64,000 bases of DNA from Dugong dugon (lineage: Eukaryota > Chordata > Mammalia > Sirenia > Dugongidae), in NCBI GenBank assembly GCA_030035585.1, contig CM057461.1, positions 165,985,624-166,049,623 of the forward strand. The letters run 5' to 3'. The stretch's first letter is position 1. Each line of letters starts with the position of its first letter. The notes below the pieces were generated by a model, which saw nothing but the letters and a program-made list of their open reading frames with translations, had not been told where the DNA came from and made no database searches. The position numbers and the translations under genes were made by a program. This document shows positions 35,610 through 48,577 of the stretch, in pieces.

Positions 35610-38450
35610 CTAGTTATGCCAGCACCACTTGTTAAAGAGACTGTCTTTTCCCCAATTAATGGACTTTGGGACTTTGTCAAATACCAGCTGCTCATAGGTG
35701 GATGAATTTATGTCTGGATTCTCAATTCCGTTCCGTTGGTCTATGTATCTGTTGTACCAGTACCAGGCTGTTTTGACTACTGTGGCGGTATAATAGGTTC
35801 TAAAATCAGGTAGTGTGAGGCCTCCCACTTTGTTCTTCTTCTTGAGTAATGCTTTACTTATTAGGGGCCTTTTCCCTTTCCATATGAAGTTGGTGATTTG
35901 TTTCTCCATCTCATTAAAACATGCCAGTGGAATTTGGATCGGGATTGCATTGTATCTGTAGATTGCTTTGGGTAGAATTGACATTTTCACAATGTTGAGT
36001 CTACCTATCCATGTGCAAGGTATGTTTTTCCACTTATGCAGGTCTCTCTTGGTTTCTTGCGGTAGTGTCTTGTAGTTTTCATTGTATAGGTCTTTTATGT
36101 CTGTGGTTAGATTTATTCGTAAGTATTTTATCTTTTTGGGGGCCCTTGTAAATGGTGTTGGTTTTGTGATTTCCTCTTCGAGGTTCTCTTTGTTGGTGTA
36201 AAGGAATCCAGCCGATTTTTGTATGTTTATCTTGTATCCTGAAACTTTGCTGAAATCTTCTGTTAGTTCCAGTAGTTTTCTTGTGGATTCTTTGGGGTTT
36301 TCTGTGTATAAGATCATATCATCTGCAAATAGACATACTTTGATTTCTTCCCTACCAATCTGGATGCCCTTTATTTCTTTTTCTAGCCTAATTGCTCTGG
36401 CTAGGACCTCCAGTACAGTGTTGAATAAGAGTGGTGATAAAGGGCATCCTTGTCTGGTTCCCGTTCTCAAGGAGCATGCTTTCAAAGTCTCTCCATTTAG
36501 GATGATGTTGGCTGTTGGCTTTGTATAAATCCCCTTAATTATATGGAGGAATTTCCCTTCTATTCCTATTTTGTTGAGAGTTTTTATCATGAATTTGTGT
36601 TGGACTTTGTCAAATGCCTCTTCTGCATCGATTGATAAGATCATATGTTTCTTGTCGTTTGTTTTATTTATGTGATGGATTACATTGATTGTTTGTCTAA
36701 TGTTGAACCATCCCTGCATACCTGGTATAAATCCCACTTGATCATGATGAATAATTTTTTTGATATGTTGCTGAATTCTATTGGCTAGAATTTTGTTGAG
36801 GATTTTTGTGTCAGTATTCATGAGGGATATTTGGTGTGTAATTTTCTTTTTTTGTGGTGTCTTTACTTGGTTTTGGTGTCAGGGTTATGCTGGCTTCATA
36901 GAATGAGTTTGGGAGTATTCCGTTGTTTTCTATGCTCTGAAATACATTTAGTAGCAGTGGTGTTAACTCTTCTTCGAAGGTTTGGTAGAATTCTCCAGTG
37001 AAGCCATCCGGGCCAGGGCTTTTTTTTTCTTTTGGTGGAGGGGAGTTTTTTAATTACCTTTTCAATCTTTTCTTTTGTTATGGGTTTATTTAGTTGTTCT
37101 ACCTCTGTTTGTGTTGGTTTAGGTAGGTAGTGCGTTTCTAGAAATTTGTCCATTGCCTCTAGGTTTTCAAATTTGTTAGAGTACAATTTTTCATAGTATT
37201 CTGTTATGATTCTTTTAATTTCAGTTGGGTCTGTTGTGATATCACCCATCTCATTTCTCATACGGGTTATATACTTCCTCTCCTGTTTTTCTTTAGTCAG
37301 TTTGGCCAATGGTTTATCAGTTTTTTTGATTTTTTCAAAGAACCAACTTTTGTTCTTGTTAACTCTTTCAATTGTTTTTCTATTCTCTATTTCATTTAAT
37401 TCTGCTCTAATTCTTATTATTTTCTTTCTTCTGGCGCCTGAGGGCTTCCTTTGCTACTCTCTTTCTGCTTGTTCCAGTTGTAGGGTTAACGGTTTGATTA
37501 TGGCCCTTTCTTCTTTTTGGATGTGTGCATTTATTGGTATAAACTGACCTCTGAGCACTGCTTTTGCTGTGTTGCAAAGGTTCTGGTAGGATGTGTTTTC
37601 ATTCTCGTTTGATTCTATGAATTTCTTTATTCCATTCTTAATTTCTTCTCTATCCCAGTAGTTTTTGAGCAAGGTGGTATTCAGTTTCCACGTGTTTGAT
37701 TTTTTTTCCTTGCTTTTTGTGTTGTTGATTTCTACTTTTATGGCTTTATGGTCAGAAAAGATGCTTCGTAATATTTCCATGCTTTGGATTTTGTTGAGGC
37801 TTTCTTTATGGCCTAATATATGGTCTATTCTGGAGAATGTTCCACGAGCGTTGGAAAAGAAGGTATACTTGGCTGCTTTTGGGTGGCGTGTTTGGTATAT
37901 GTCTATGAGATCAAGTTGGTTTATTGTAGCATTCAACTCTTCCGTGTCTTTGTTGAGCTTCTTTCTGGGTGTTCTGTCCTTCCCCGAACGTGGCTTGTTG
38001 AAGTCTCCTGTTACTATTGTGGAGCTGTCTATCTCTCTTTTCAGTGCTGTTAGAGTTTGTTTTATGTATTTTGGAGCCCTGTCACTGGGTGCGTAAATAT
38101 TTACTATAGTTAAGTCCTCCTGGTTTATTGACCCTTTAATCATTATATAGTGTCGTTCCTTATCCTTCGTGGCAGATTTTACTTTAACATCTATTTTGTC
38201 AGAGATTAATATTGCCTCTCCTGCTCTTTTCTGAGTGTTGTTTGCTTGATATATTTTTTCCCATCCTTTGAGTTTTAGTTTGGTTGTGTCTTTAAGTCTA
38301 AGGTGCATCTCTTGTAGGCAGCATATAGACGGATCTTGTTTTTTCTTATCCGATCTGCCACTCTCTGTCTCTTTATTGGTTCATTTAGTCCATTTACATT
38401 CAGCGTACTTATTGATAGGTATGAGTTTAGTGCTGTCATTTTTATGTCTA
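35610..38450 (-). pseudogene. L1 ORF2 relic with long RT frame
   Basis: The endonuclease frame 38308-37454 (284 codons) has 'DFNKPRSGKDRTPRKKLNKD' and 'YTFFSNARGTFSRIDHILG', and ends at an in-frame TAG after 'LEQAERE'. Relics at 37309-36896 follow. The RT frame 36821-35610 (403 codons) carries motif A region '[16 protein letters not shown]', '[14 protein letters not shown]' and the catalytic 'FADDMILY', and ends at 'NKWCWHN' TAG. L1 ORF2p normally nicks target DNA and copies L1 RNA into the chromosome. Both terminating stops also occur in the sense copy near 9103 and 10960, and the second also in the copy at 54563-57884. Confidence 0.9.
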
Positions 38451-38889
38451 TTTCTGTGTGTTGTTCACAGTTTCTTTGTTGCAGTTAATCTTCCATGCTG
38501 AATTGTTTTTCTTTATATATTTTTTTCATCTTTTTCATTGTTGTTGATTTTGTGTTTGCTGAGTCTTTTTTTTTTTTTTTTAACTTTTAGTATTGTTTGT
38601 TTCCTTTGTGGTTACCTTAATATTTACCCCTATTTTTCTAAGTTTATTCCAGTCTTTTATTTCTTTATATTGCCTTGACTTCCTCTTCATATGAAAAATG
38701 TATGTTGACATTTTTTAAGTCTCTCTTTTTTGTTTTAATGTTGTCATCATTTACATATTGATATCTGTTTCCCTATTTTCAGTGTTTTAGCTTTGATTTA
38801 CTTTTGTGACTTCCCTATCTGGGTTGCTCTCTGGTTGGTCTGTCCTGTGTTGTAGTCTTGGGTTGTTATCTCATGTTACTGATTTTTTA

Positions 38890-39850
38890 ACTGGAGGACT
38901 CCCTTTAGTATTTCTTGTAATTTTGGTTTGATTTTTGCAAACTCCCTAAACTTCTGTTTATCTGGAAATGCCCTAATTTCACCATCATATTTGAGAGACA
39001 GTTTTGCTGGATATATAATTCTTGGCTGGCAGCTTTTTTCCTTCCAGGCTTCATATTTGTCATCCCATTACCTCCTTGTTTGCATGGTTTCTGCTGAGTA
39101 TTCCGAGCTTATTCTTTGGACTCTCCTTTGTAGATGACTTTTTGTGTATCCCTACCCTCTCTTAAAATTCTCTTTATCTTTGGTTTTTTCAAGTTTGATG
39201 AGAATATGTCTTGGTGACTTTCTTTTGGGATCTACCTTATGCGAGGTTTGATGAGCGTCTTGGATAGATATATTGTCATCTTTCACGATATCAGGGAAGT
39301 TTTCTGCCAACACGTCTTCAACCATTCTCTCTGTATTTTCTGTTATCCACCCCGTTCTGGTACTCCAGTCACTCATAGATTATTCCTTTTGATAGAGTCC
39401 CACACATTTCATAGTGTGTCTTCATTTTTTTAAATCCTTTTGTCTGATTTTTCTTCAAATAAGTTGGTGTCAAGTGCTTTATCTTCAGTCTCACTAATTC
39501 TGATTTCCATTGCCTCAATTCTGCTCCTATGACTTTCTGTTGAGTTGTCTAATTCTTAAATTTTATTGTTAATCTTCTGGATTTCTGATTGTTCTCTCTC
39601 TGTGGATTCTTGCACCCTGTTAAATTGGTTATGATGCTCTTCTCTAATCTTTTTAATTTCCTCTATTGCATGTTCTGCATTTTGCTTAATTTCCTTCCTA
39701 ATTTCCTGAAGAGTTCTTTATACTAATCATTTGTATTCTGCCTCCGGTAATTCCAAGAAGTCTTCCTCCTCTGGAAAATTTCTAGATTCTTTATTTTGGG
39801 AGCTTGCTGAAGCCATCATGGATTGCCTCTTTATGTGATTTGATATTGAT
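38890..39850 (-). pseudogene. L1 ORF1 relic
   Basis: Minus-strand ORF1 fragments ('ERMVEDVLAENFPDIVKD', 'HKVDPKRKSPRHILIKLEK') separated by stops. It corresponds to 7130-7685 of the sense L1 but includes the upstream coiled-coil part. Confidence 0.75.
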
Positions 39851-41236
39851 TGTTGTCTCCGAGCTATCAGTAAGTTATTGTATTTATTTATTTTATGTTT
39901 GCTTACTATGTCCTAGCTTCTTGTTTTCTTTTGATATGCCCACATAGGCTGCTCATATGAGCTAGTTTTATTATTGGCACCTTTGAAGCTCTAATGTCCT
40001 GTCACCAGGTGGTTAGATCTGTTACTAGGTGTGTGAGCTCAGGAGTCCGCCCACTCCTCCTGTATGGATTCAGATCAGGTGCCCAGGTAGATAGCCACTA
40101 AGTGTGTGATGTAGGCTCTCACCTACAGTCCTAGACAGGCATGGGTGATTGATACAGGTACAGTCATACGTTTGTAGTAGGGGGACACACTGTTAGCAAG
40201 GCAGGGGGCTGATGGCCATCCCCGAATGTCCAGGAAGAAGGCGTGTCTCTGTTGCTAGAGCGTGTACGTGGGTGGGTTTTGCAGGTGGACTGCGAGCACC
40301 CAGTGCTATTGGCCAGACGGACTGGGGGGCATCTCTTATTCTTGGTCCCCTATCACCAGTGTTTAGGTGACGTGGGTGGAGCCACCAGTTCTCAGGCCAG
40401 TAATGTGAGTAGCTGAAGACCCTGTTTAATAGGTAGAGCTGTTTCGTATGTCACAAAGCTGCCACTTCACAGTTGAAACAGTTCAAGTTAGACTTCAGGT
40501 ATATACCCTGTTGAACTGTGGTAGTGAGGGCCTACACTGTTGAAATGGAGCCACACAAGTCTTTGCAGGAAGAGAGGCGCTCAGAGTCCGTGGATCCCTT
40601 ATGCCTGTGCCTAGGCCAAGGAGCTGCGCCTATCTTGAGTTCCTGGCTTAGGGAAGCCGGCAGTTTACTTTTTCCTGTTTGTTAATTTATTCACTCTCCA
40701 AGGCCGGAGAATGGCTCAGGGCTTGTGACGGATCCTACTTCTGGCCCAGGGGACTCAGCAATTGCTGAAGCCGGTCCGGGACTCAGGGCAGAGCGGGGAG
40801 GTAAATGGGAGAGGGGTTTTTCCCTGGGAGGGGTGTTTTTGATCCACGCGTTAGGACGTATGCAAGTCCTTATCTTTCCCTGATGAGGGCTACCTCTCAC
40901 TGGTTGTCTGTGGTCGTTTAGACTCTCTGGTGCTGGGTCTCTCCAAGTGTGGAAAATGCACCTCCCGAACACAGCTGCTTGCCTGCCTCACTGCTCACCC
41001 ATGAGCTAATAAGGTGTGAAGGGTTCAGTCTCTTGCCGGGTAAGATCTGGTAACTCCTCTCTGCTTCCAAACTGCCTCTTCCTCCCTCTGCCACTCTGTC
41101 CAGTTCTTCAGCTTTCCCTGAGATGTTCAGGGCTCCTAGAGTGTCACATATAATTGATTCACTTGTTTTTTTAGGTCTTTGTTGTAAGAGGGTCCACCGG
41201 AAGTGTCTGACTATTCCACCATCTTGTCCCCACTAA
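39850..41236 (-). promoter_or_regulatory. L1 5'UTR (presumed internal promoter region)
   Basis: GC-richer 1.4 kb segment between the ORF1 relic and the 5' end of the antisense L1. In L1 elements this region carries the internal Pol II promoter and, in some species, an antisense promoter; here the antisense direction points toward ABI2 exon 3. No specific promoter motif was verified. Confidence 0.5.
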
Positions 41237-41246
41237 AGATTATTTT
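41237..41246. repeat. Target-site duplication, right copy
   Basis: AGATTATTTT, exact match to 33614-33623, at the 5' end of the antisense L1. Confidence 0.75.
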
Positions 41247-41337
41247 CAGATGTAACCAGATTAATCACCAGGACTTTCTTAGTTATTATCCTGGGCTAAA
41301 TCTTACTGGAGAGGGAAAAATGAGTATGCTTTACCCA

Positions 41338-41602
41338 AGGGTTGGTAAAGTTTTCTGTAAAGGGCCAGCTAGTAACTGTTGCAGACTCTAAGGTCTTTGT
41401 TCCAGCTGGTCATCTCTGCCAGTGTAGTACGAAAATAGCCATGGATGATACCTAAGCACATGAATGTGAATAATAAGACTTTATTTATGGGCACTGGAAT
41501 TTGAATTTCATATAATTTTCACATTTCATGACATTTTTTTCTTTTTTTTCAATCATTAAAAAATGTAAATACCATTCAGCTTGTGGCTTTTAAAAAAACA
41601 GA
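41338..41602. mobile_element. hAT-type MITE, left part
   Basis: Begins 'gggttggtaaagttttctg' and 'taaagggccagctagtaac', the same family as 22905-23117 but longer. It stops at 41602, where old L1 sequence begins. The missing right end is at 45555-45604. Confidence 0.72.
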
Positions 41603-41794
41603 TGGACCAGCAATGAACAATTGTAATTTGAAGTTAGAAACACAACCCTGTGTACATTAGCTCCCAAAAAAGGAGAAATAATTAGTTATAAATCTAAGAA
41701 GATAAGTACAAAATCTATATAAAGAAAGTTACAAAACTGATGAAAGAAATTTAAGAAGATTTGTTAAAAATGTAATGATATTCCATGTTCATAA

Positions 41795-42903
41795 TTGTAG
41801 TTGTTAAGTGCTGTTGAGTCAGTTCTGACTTACAATGACCTTATGTACAACAGAATGAAACACTGCCCAGTCTTGTGCCATTCTGACAGTCATTGCTGTG
41901 ATGAGCCCACTGTTGCAGTTACTGTGTCAGTCCATCTTGTTGAGGGTCTTCCTCTTTTTCACTTACCCTGTACTTTACCAAGCTTGATGTCCTTCTCCAG
42001 GAACTGTTCCCTTCCTGGTAACATGTCCAAAGTATGTGAGACAGAGTTTCACCATCGTCACTTCCAAGGAGCATTCTTGCTGTATTGCTTTCAAGACAGA
42101 TTTATTCGTTCTTCTGGAAGTCCATGGTATATTCAGTATTCTTCGTCAACACCGTAATTCAGATGAATCAGTTTTTCTTCAGTCTTCCTTACTCATCGTC
42201 CAGCTTTCATATGTACATGAGACGATTGAAAATAACAAGTGAAAATACCATGGCTTGGGTCAGGCGCACCTTAGTCCTCAAAGTGACGTTTTTGCTTTTT
42301 AACACTTTAAAAAGATTTTAGCAGCATAAGAGCCCTGGTAACGTAGTGGTTGAGAGGTTGGCTGCTAACCAAATGGTCGGCAGTCTGAATCCACCTAGTG
42401 CTCCTTGGAAACTGTATGGGGCAGTTCTACTATGACCTATAGGGTCGCTTTGAGTTGGAATCGACTTGACAGCAATGGGTTTCTTTTTTGTTTTTTGCAG
42501 CAGATTTACCCAGTGCAATACGTCGTTTGATTTCTTGAGTGCTGTTTCCGTGGGCATTGATTGTGGATCCAAGTAAAATGAAATCCTTTACAACTTTAAT
42601 ATTTTCTCTGTTTATCATGATGTTGCTTATTGGACCAGTGTGAGGATTTTTGTTTTATGTTGTGGTGTAATCCATACTGAAGGCTGTAGTCTTGGATCTT
42701 TATCAGTAAGTGCTTCAAATCATCTTTGCTTTCAGCAAGCAAGCTTGTGTCATCTGCATATTGCAGGTTGTTAATGAGTCTTCCTCCAGTTCTGATGCTG
42801 CGTTCTTTAATATAGGACACCTTCTCGGATTATTTGCTTACCATACAAATAGAGTAAGTATGGTGAAAAGACACAACCCTGACACACAACTTTCCTGATT
42901 TTA
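41795..42903 (-). mobile_element. RTE fragment, antisense, inside old L1
   Basis: Starts with the complement of the RTE 3' end ('gtagttgttaagtgctg') and runs back through the C-terminal region to the RT YADD box ('LQYADDTSLLAESKDDLKHL' on the minus strand, about 42700-42760). It is interrupted by the SINE at 42328-42490. Confidence 0.83.
42328..42490 (+). repeat. AfroSINE, sense, inside RTE
   Basis: Complete short-form SINE ('agagccctggtaacgtagtg' to 'cgacttgacagcaatgggtt') inserted in the antisense RTE. GCAGCA occurs on both flanks as a possible target duplication. Confidence 0.88.
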
Positions 42904-43627
42904 AACTTTAATATTATTGTCAGTTCTTCCCAACTTGATCAATGCAATCCCAATCAAAATCCCAGCAAGTTATTTTGTAGATATTGACAAACTGATTCTA
43001 ACATTTATATAGGAAGGGAAAGACCCAGCATAGCCCACACAATACTGAAGAAGACAAGAGTTGGAGGACTGACACTACCTGACTTCAAGATTTAGTATAA
43101 AGCTACACTGATCAAGACAGTGTGGTATTGTTAAAGGAATAGACAAATAGATCCATGGGACAGAATATAGAGCCCAGAAATAGACTCACACAAATATAGT
43201 TAACTGATCTTTGACAAAGGAGCAAAGGAATTTCAGTGAGAGAAGAAGTCTTTTCAACAAAAGATGCTGGAACAACTGAACAACAGCCAAAAAAAAAAAA
43301 AACTAGACAGAGACCTTACATCATTCACAAAAATTAACTTAAAATGGACCATAGACCTATTTGTAAGATGCAAAACTGTGCAGCTTCTAGAAGAAAACAT
43401 TGGAGAAAATCTAGGTGACCTTGAATTTATTTGATGATGACTTTTTAGATACAACGTCAAAAGCATGCTCCATAAAACAAAAAAATTGATAAGCTGTGCT
43501 GCATTAAAATTAAAAACTTATACTCTAAAGCCACTGTTAAGAGAATGAAAAGACAAGCCACAGACTGGGAGAAAATATTTGCTAAACACATATATGCTAA
43601 AGGACTTGTTTCCAGAATATGCAACCT

Positions 43628-43794
43628 GTAAAAAAGAAACCCATTGCTGTCAAGTCGATTCCAACTCAGAGCGACCCTATAGGACATAGTAGAACTGCCC
43701 CATACAGTTTCCAAGGAATGCTAGGTGGATTCAGACTGCCGACCTTTTGGTTAGCAGTTGTAGCTCTTAACCGCTACGCCACCAGGGTTTCCAA
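43628..43794 (-). repeat. AfroSINE, antisense, inside old L1
   Basis: Antisense SINE from 'aaaagaaacccattgctgtc' to the head complement 'acgccaccagggtttcc'. L1 ORF2 sequence resumes immediately after it. Confidence 0.88.
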
Positions 43795-44564
43795 AATACA
43801 CAAAGAACTCTTAAAACTCTACAATAAGAAAACACATTACCCAGTTACAAAATGGGCGAAAGATTTGAACAGAAACTTTATCAGAGAAGATATACAGATG
43901 GCAAATAAGCATATGGTAAGATGCTCAACATCATATATTACAGAATTGAAATTCAGAACAACAGTGTGACCTATTAGACAACAGAAAACAATACCATACC
44001 TATTAGAATGGCTAAAATCCAAAACACTGAGGACAATAAATGCTGACAAAGATGTGGGACAATAGAAACTCTCGTTCATTGCTGGTGGGAATACAAAATG
44101 GTACAGACACTTTGGAAGACAGTCTGGAAATTCTTACAAAACTAAATATAGGCTTACTATAAAATCCAGCAGCTGCACTCCTTAGGTATTTACACAGATG
44201 AGTTGAAAACTTAAATCCACATAAAAATCTGCACACAAATGTTTGTAGCAACTTTATTCATAATTATAAAAAATTGGAAGAAACCAAGGTATCCTTCAAT
44301 GGTGAATGAATAAACAAAACAGTGGTACATTCATACAATGGAGTATTATTCAGTAATAAAAAGAAATGGGCTATCAAACCATGAAAATACATGGAGGAAC
44401 CTTAAATGCATATTGCTAAGTGAAAGAAGCCAGCCTGCAAAAGCTATATACTGTCTGATTCCACCTATATGGCATTTTGGAAAAAGCAAAACTCTAAATG
44501 TAGTGTGAAGAAATCAGTGGTTGCCAAGGGCTCCGGAGGAGTGGACAGGGATGAATAGGTGGAG

Positions 44565-44577
44565 ACAGGGCATTTTT
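44565..44577. repeat. Target-site duplication, left copy (tRNA-Gly SINE)
   Basis: ACAGGGCATTTTT, 13 bases, repeated at 44872-44884. Confidence 0.9.
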
Positions 44578-44871
44578 GTCATTGTTGTTAGCTACCATCA
44601 AGTTGACCCCATGTACAACAGAACAAAATGCTGTCTGGTCCAGTGCCATCCCCCGGATTGGTTGCTGATTTTAAAAGGTAGGTCACTAGGACCTTCTTGT
44701 TAGTCCATCTCAGTATGGAAGCTGTGCTGAAACCTGTTCAGCATCATAGCAACACGCAAGCGTCCGCTGACAGACGGGTAGTGGCTATGCACGAGATGCA
44801 CTGGCCGGGAATTGAACCCAGGTCTTGCACATGGAAGGTGAGAATTCTACCAATAAGCCACCACTGCCCCC
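44578..44871 (-). repeat. tRNA-Gly-headed SINE with RTE-derived body and tail, antisense
   Basis: On the minus strand the first 70-odd bases resemble tRNA-Gly: 'ggcttattggtagaattctc' (A-box region) and 'gggttcaattcccggccag' (B box and T arm). The middle ('gtttcagcacagcttcc', 'aggtcctagtgacctacc') matches the 5' region of the RTE element at about 660-800. The end ('tgttctgttgtacatggg', then 'gtagctaacaac') matches the RTE 3' end. It is bounded by a perfect 13-base duplication. Confidence 0.85.
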
Positions 44872-44884
44872 ACAGGGCATTTTT
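44872..44884. repeat. Target-site duplication, right copy
   Basis: ACAGGGCATTTTT, exact match to 44565-44577. Old L1 3'UTR sequence continues on both sides. Confidence 0.9.
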
Positions 44885-44974
44885 AGGGCAATGAAAGTAT
44901 TCTGTATGATACTGTAATGGTGGACACATTACGTTATGCATCTGTCAAAATCCATAGGACAGTACAACACAAGT

Positions 44975-45125
44975 TGTGAACCTCAGAGGTTCCTCAGAAA
45001 ACAGTCCTGGTGATCTGCTTCCAAAAGGTCACAGCCTTGAAAACTCTTATGGAGCCGAAAACCCTACTCTGTACATTGGGTTGCAATGAGTTGGAATTGA
45101 CTTGACAGCACCTAACAATAACAAC
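44975..45125 (+). repeat. AfroSINE 3' part, sense
   Basis: 'gtcctggtgatctgcttcc' body and 'gacttgacagcacctaac' tail; the tRNA-like head is missing or unrecognisable. Confidence 0.7.
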
Positions 45126-45138
45126 AGTGATGAAAAGT

Positions 45139-45338
45139 ATGGAGTCCCTGGATTGTGCAAATGGTTAATGCATTCAGGTGCTAACAAAAAGGTTGACAGG
45201 TCAAGTCCATCCAGAGATGCTTCGGAAGAAACGCCTAGCAATCTACTTCAATAAAACCAGCCATTGAACCCTATGGAACCCTGACACACATGGAGTTGCT
45301 ATGAGTCTGAATGGACTTGCTGGCAACTAGTTTTAATG
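45139..45338 (+). repeat. AfroSINE variant, sense
   Basis: Sense SINE of the subfamily seen at 17107-17300: 'tggagtccctggattgtgc' head, 'ggtcaagtccatccagag' B-box region, 'tggacttgctggcaact' tail. Confidence 0.75.
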
Positions 45339-45554
45339 TAAACTATGAGCTTTTGTTAATAATAATATTATCAATATTGGTTCATCAATTGTAACAAAGA
45401 TACCTTAGAAAGCAAGATATTAATAATAGATGAAACAGTGTGCAGGGGAGAGGGGAATATGGGGGAACCCTGTCTACTTTCTGCACAATTTTTCTGTAAA
45501 CCTAAAATTTCTCTTTTAAAAAAAAAAACTATTTTAAAATAAATAAATAAAAGG

Positions 45555-45604
45555 TATTGGGCCAGATTTGGCCTGTGAGTCACGGTTTGCCAACCTCTGG
45601 TTTA
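45555..45604. mobile_element. hAT-type MITE, right end
   Basis: 'gggccagatttggcctgtg' through 'ggtttgccaacctctgg' is the missing right terminus of the element beginning at 41338, displaced by about 4 kb of nested insertions. Confidence 0.72.
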
Positions 45605-45724
45605 ACCTAAAAATGGAGAAATTCAGTAGTCCAAAAAAGGAATAAATTTTGCAATTATAGTTGATAATCTGGATAGCAATGTTAAATTTCTAGCCATTTA
45701 TATTTTAATTTTTCTGGATATTAG

Positions 45725-47558
<1,834 letters not shown>

Positions 47559-47576
47559 TGGTTGCTTAGATTTAAG
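47559..47576 (+). CDS. ABI2: ABI2 18-nt microexon (WLLRFK)
   Basis: Six codons, TGG TTG CTT AGA TTT AAG, between an AG (47557-47558) and 'gtaaga'. It joins the preceding exon ending GHGVK and the next exon starting VSTQNMKM to give GHGVKWLLRFKVSTQ, as I recall for full-length ABI2. Both ends are phase 0, so skipping it removes six residues without a frameshift. The upstream tract from about 47461 is rich in T and C ('tttttttccttacccttt') although the last 15 bases before the AG are less so. Microexons of this kind are often alternatively spliced, so skipping is possible but not shown by the sequence. Confidence 0.9.
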
Positions 47577-47711
47577 GTAAGAGATTCCAGGGCTGGATTT
47601 CCATTCTTTGTTCTTATGTAGAGTATTACATATGGGGAGTGAAGATATATTTGGCACTTGGCCTTTTAAAACCAATAAGTAATTCCTCTTCTTATTTTTG
47701 TCATGCAACTT

Positions 47712-47832
47712 TATGGTGTATCCTCATGTTCTCTGAGGACAGATATTTTTGTCTGTTTTGTTCACTGCTCTATGCTTTGTACATAGAACAGTGCCTGGCA
47801 CACGTTAAGTACTCAGTAAATACATTGACTAA
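47712..47832 (+). repeat. LINE2 3' end fragment
   Basis: 'ttttgttcactgctctatg' followed by 'acagtgcctggcacacg' and 'tactcagtaaatac' is the conserved 3' end I recall for LINE2, in sense orientation. Confidence 0.65.
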
Positions 47833-48577
47833 ATGGTTATTTTGAAATATTGATATGTTTTGTGAAACTGAAGTGCAAGTTACCCTGTCATAAAATCTTT
47901 ACTGTGAAATAAAATTGATTGGATTTTTGTAAATGTAGAAATTTTGTTATGGATTGGAGGGCCAGCTGATATGCTTCATTTAACCCTCCCCCTGTGTAAT
48001 AGCCTTTTTATTCTATAAATGGTGTGCTTTATTATACACCTTGTGGCCAGTATGTCATTATCTCTTGACTCTTAATGAATGTAAAGAAATTGAGAAGCAG
48101 AAAATATTTAGTTTTATTTTTTTTAAATTGCAGTATCATGTATTTTGCACAAAAATGTCCTTTTTTTCAAATTGCTCTATAAAACATACTTTTTAATACA
48201 AACTCCCTTTAAGAGTTTTTAAGCTGAGTATTAATTTTATGTAAAACATCAAAAGTTCATGGTAGTGTTTAATAAAATACAAGTTAAGAATTGGGTAATA
48301 TTTCCTTTTGTGATTAATTTTGATAACATTTTAATATTCTTATAGGATTAATGGTAAAAGAAATTCAGCTATATTCAAGAAGCCTATCAAATAGAATATT
48401 AGTAAATTTATATTCACCACACTTAGCATGTATTCTTTTTTTTCTTGGCCAAATTTTATGATTTTTCTTTTTTAAATATATTCTTTTCCATCTAACACCT
48501 GTTGATTGCATGTCTCTAGTGTAGAAAGTTATAACTAGAAGATGTCTGAGATCTGAATCCTTAACTAGTGTCTCATA

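Larger units (their letters stand above)
33624..41236 (-). mobile_element. Near full-length L1 LINE, antisense, about 7.6 kb
   Basis: Right to left on the minus strand: a 5' end near 41236 ('gtggggacaagatggtgg'), a 5'UTR of about 1.4 kb (41236-39850), ORF1 relics (39850-38890), a spacer with an A-run, ORF2 (38480-34650), the 3'UTR (34650-33640) and a poly(A) complement at 33620-33630. The ends carry a 10-base duplication. ORF2 is broken by stops and shifts, so it cannot move on its own. It is antisense to ABI2 in intron 2. One half matches the inverted L1 at 7118-11987 and the other the direct L1 at 54563-57884 unusually well. Confidence 0.92.
41603..45554 (+). mobile_element. Old mammalian L1, 3' part, sense, multiply interrupted
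   Basis: An older L1 (different from the elephant-type copies), 5' truncated in ORF2. ORF2 text at 41603-41794 ('caattgtaatttgaagttag') resumes at 42904 ('tcagttcttcccaacttgat') and continues to about 44100. The 3'UTR runs on, with 'tgtcaaaatccataggacag' near 44945 and 'ttcatcaattgtaacaaag' near 45382, to an A-rich tail at 45518-45554. Five younger elements sit inside it. The host hAT element is split around it. Confidence 0.82.

Noticed and set aside
36223-36528. 101-codon + strand frame, repeated at 57184-57489
   Set aside because: It is the complement of the L1 RT domain. Its repetition reflects the duplicated L1, not a conserved gene.
44800-44871. Functional tRNA-Gly gene
   Set aside because: Several arms mispair and the tRNA-like part is fused to a SINE body with a target duplication, so it is a SINE head.
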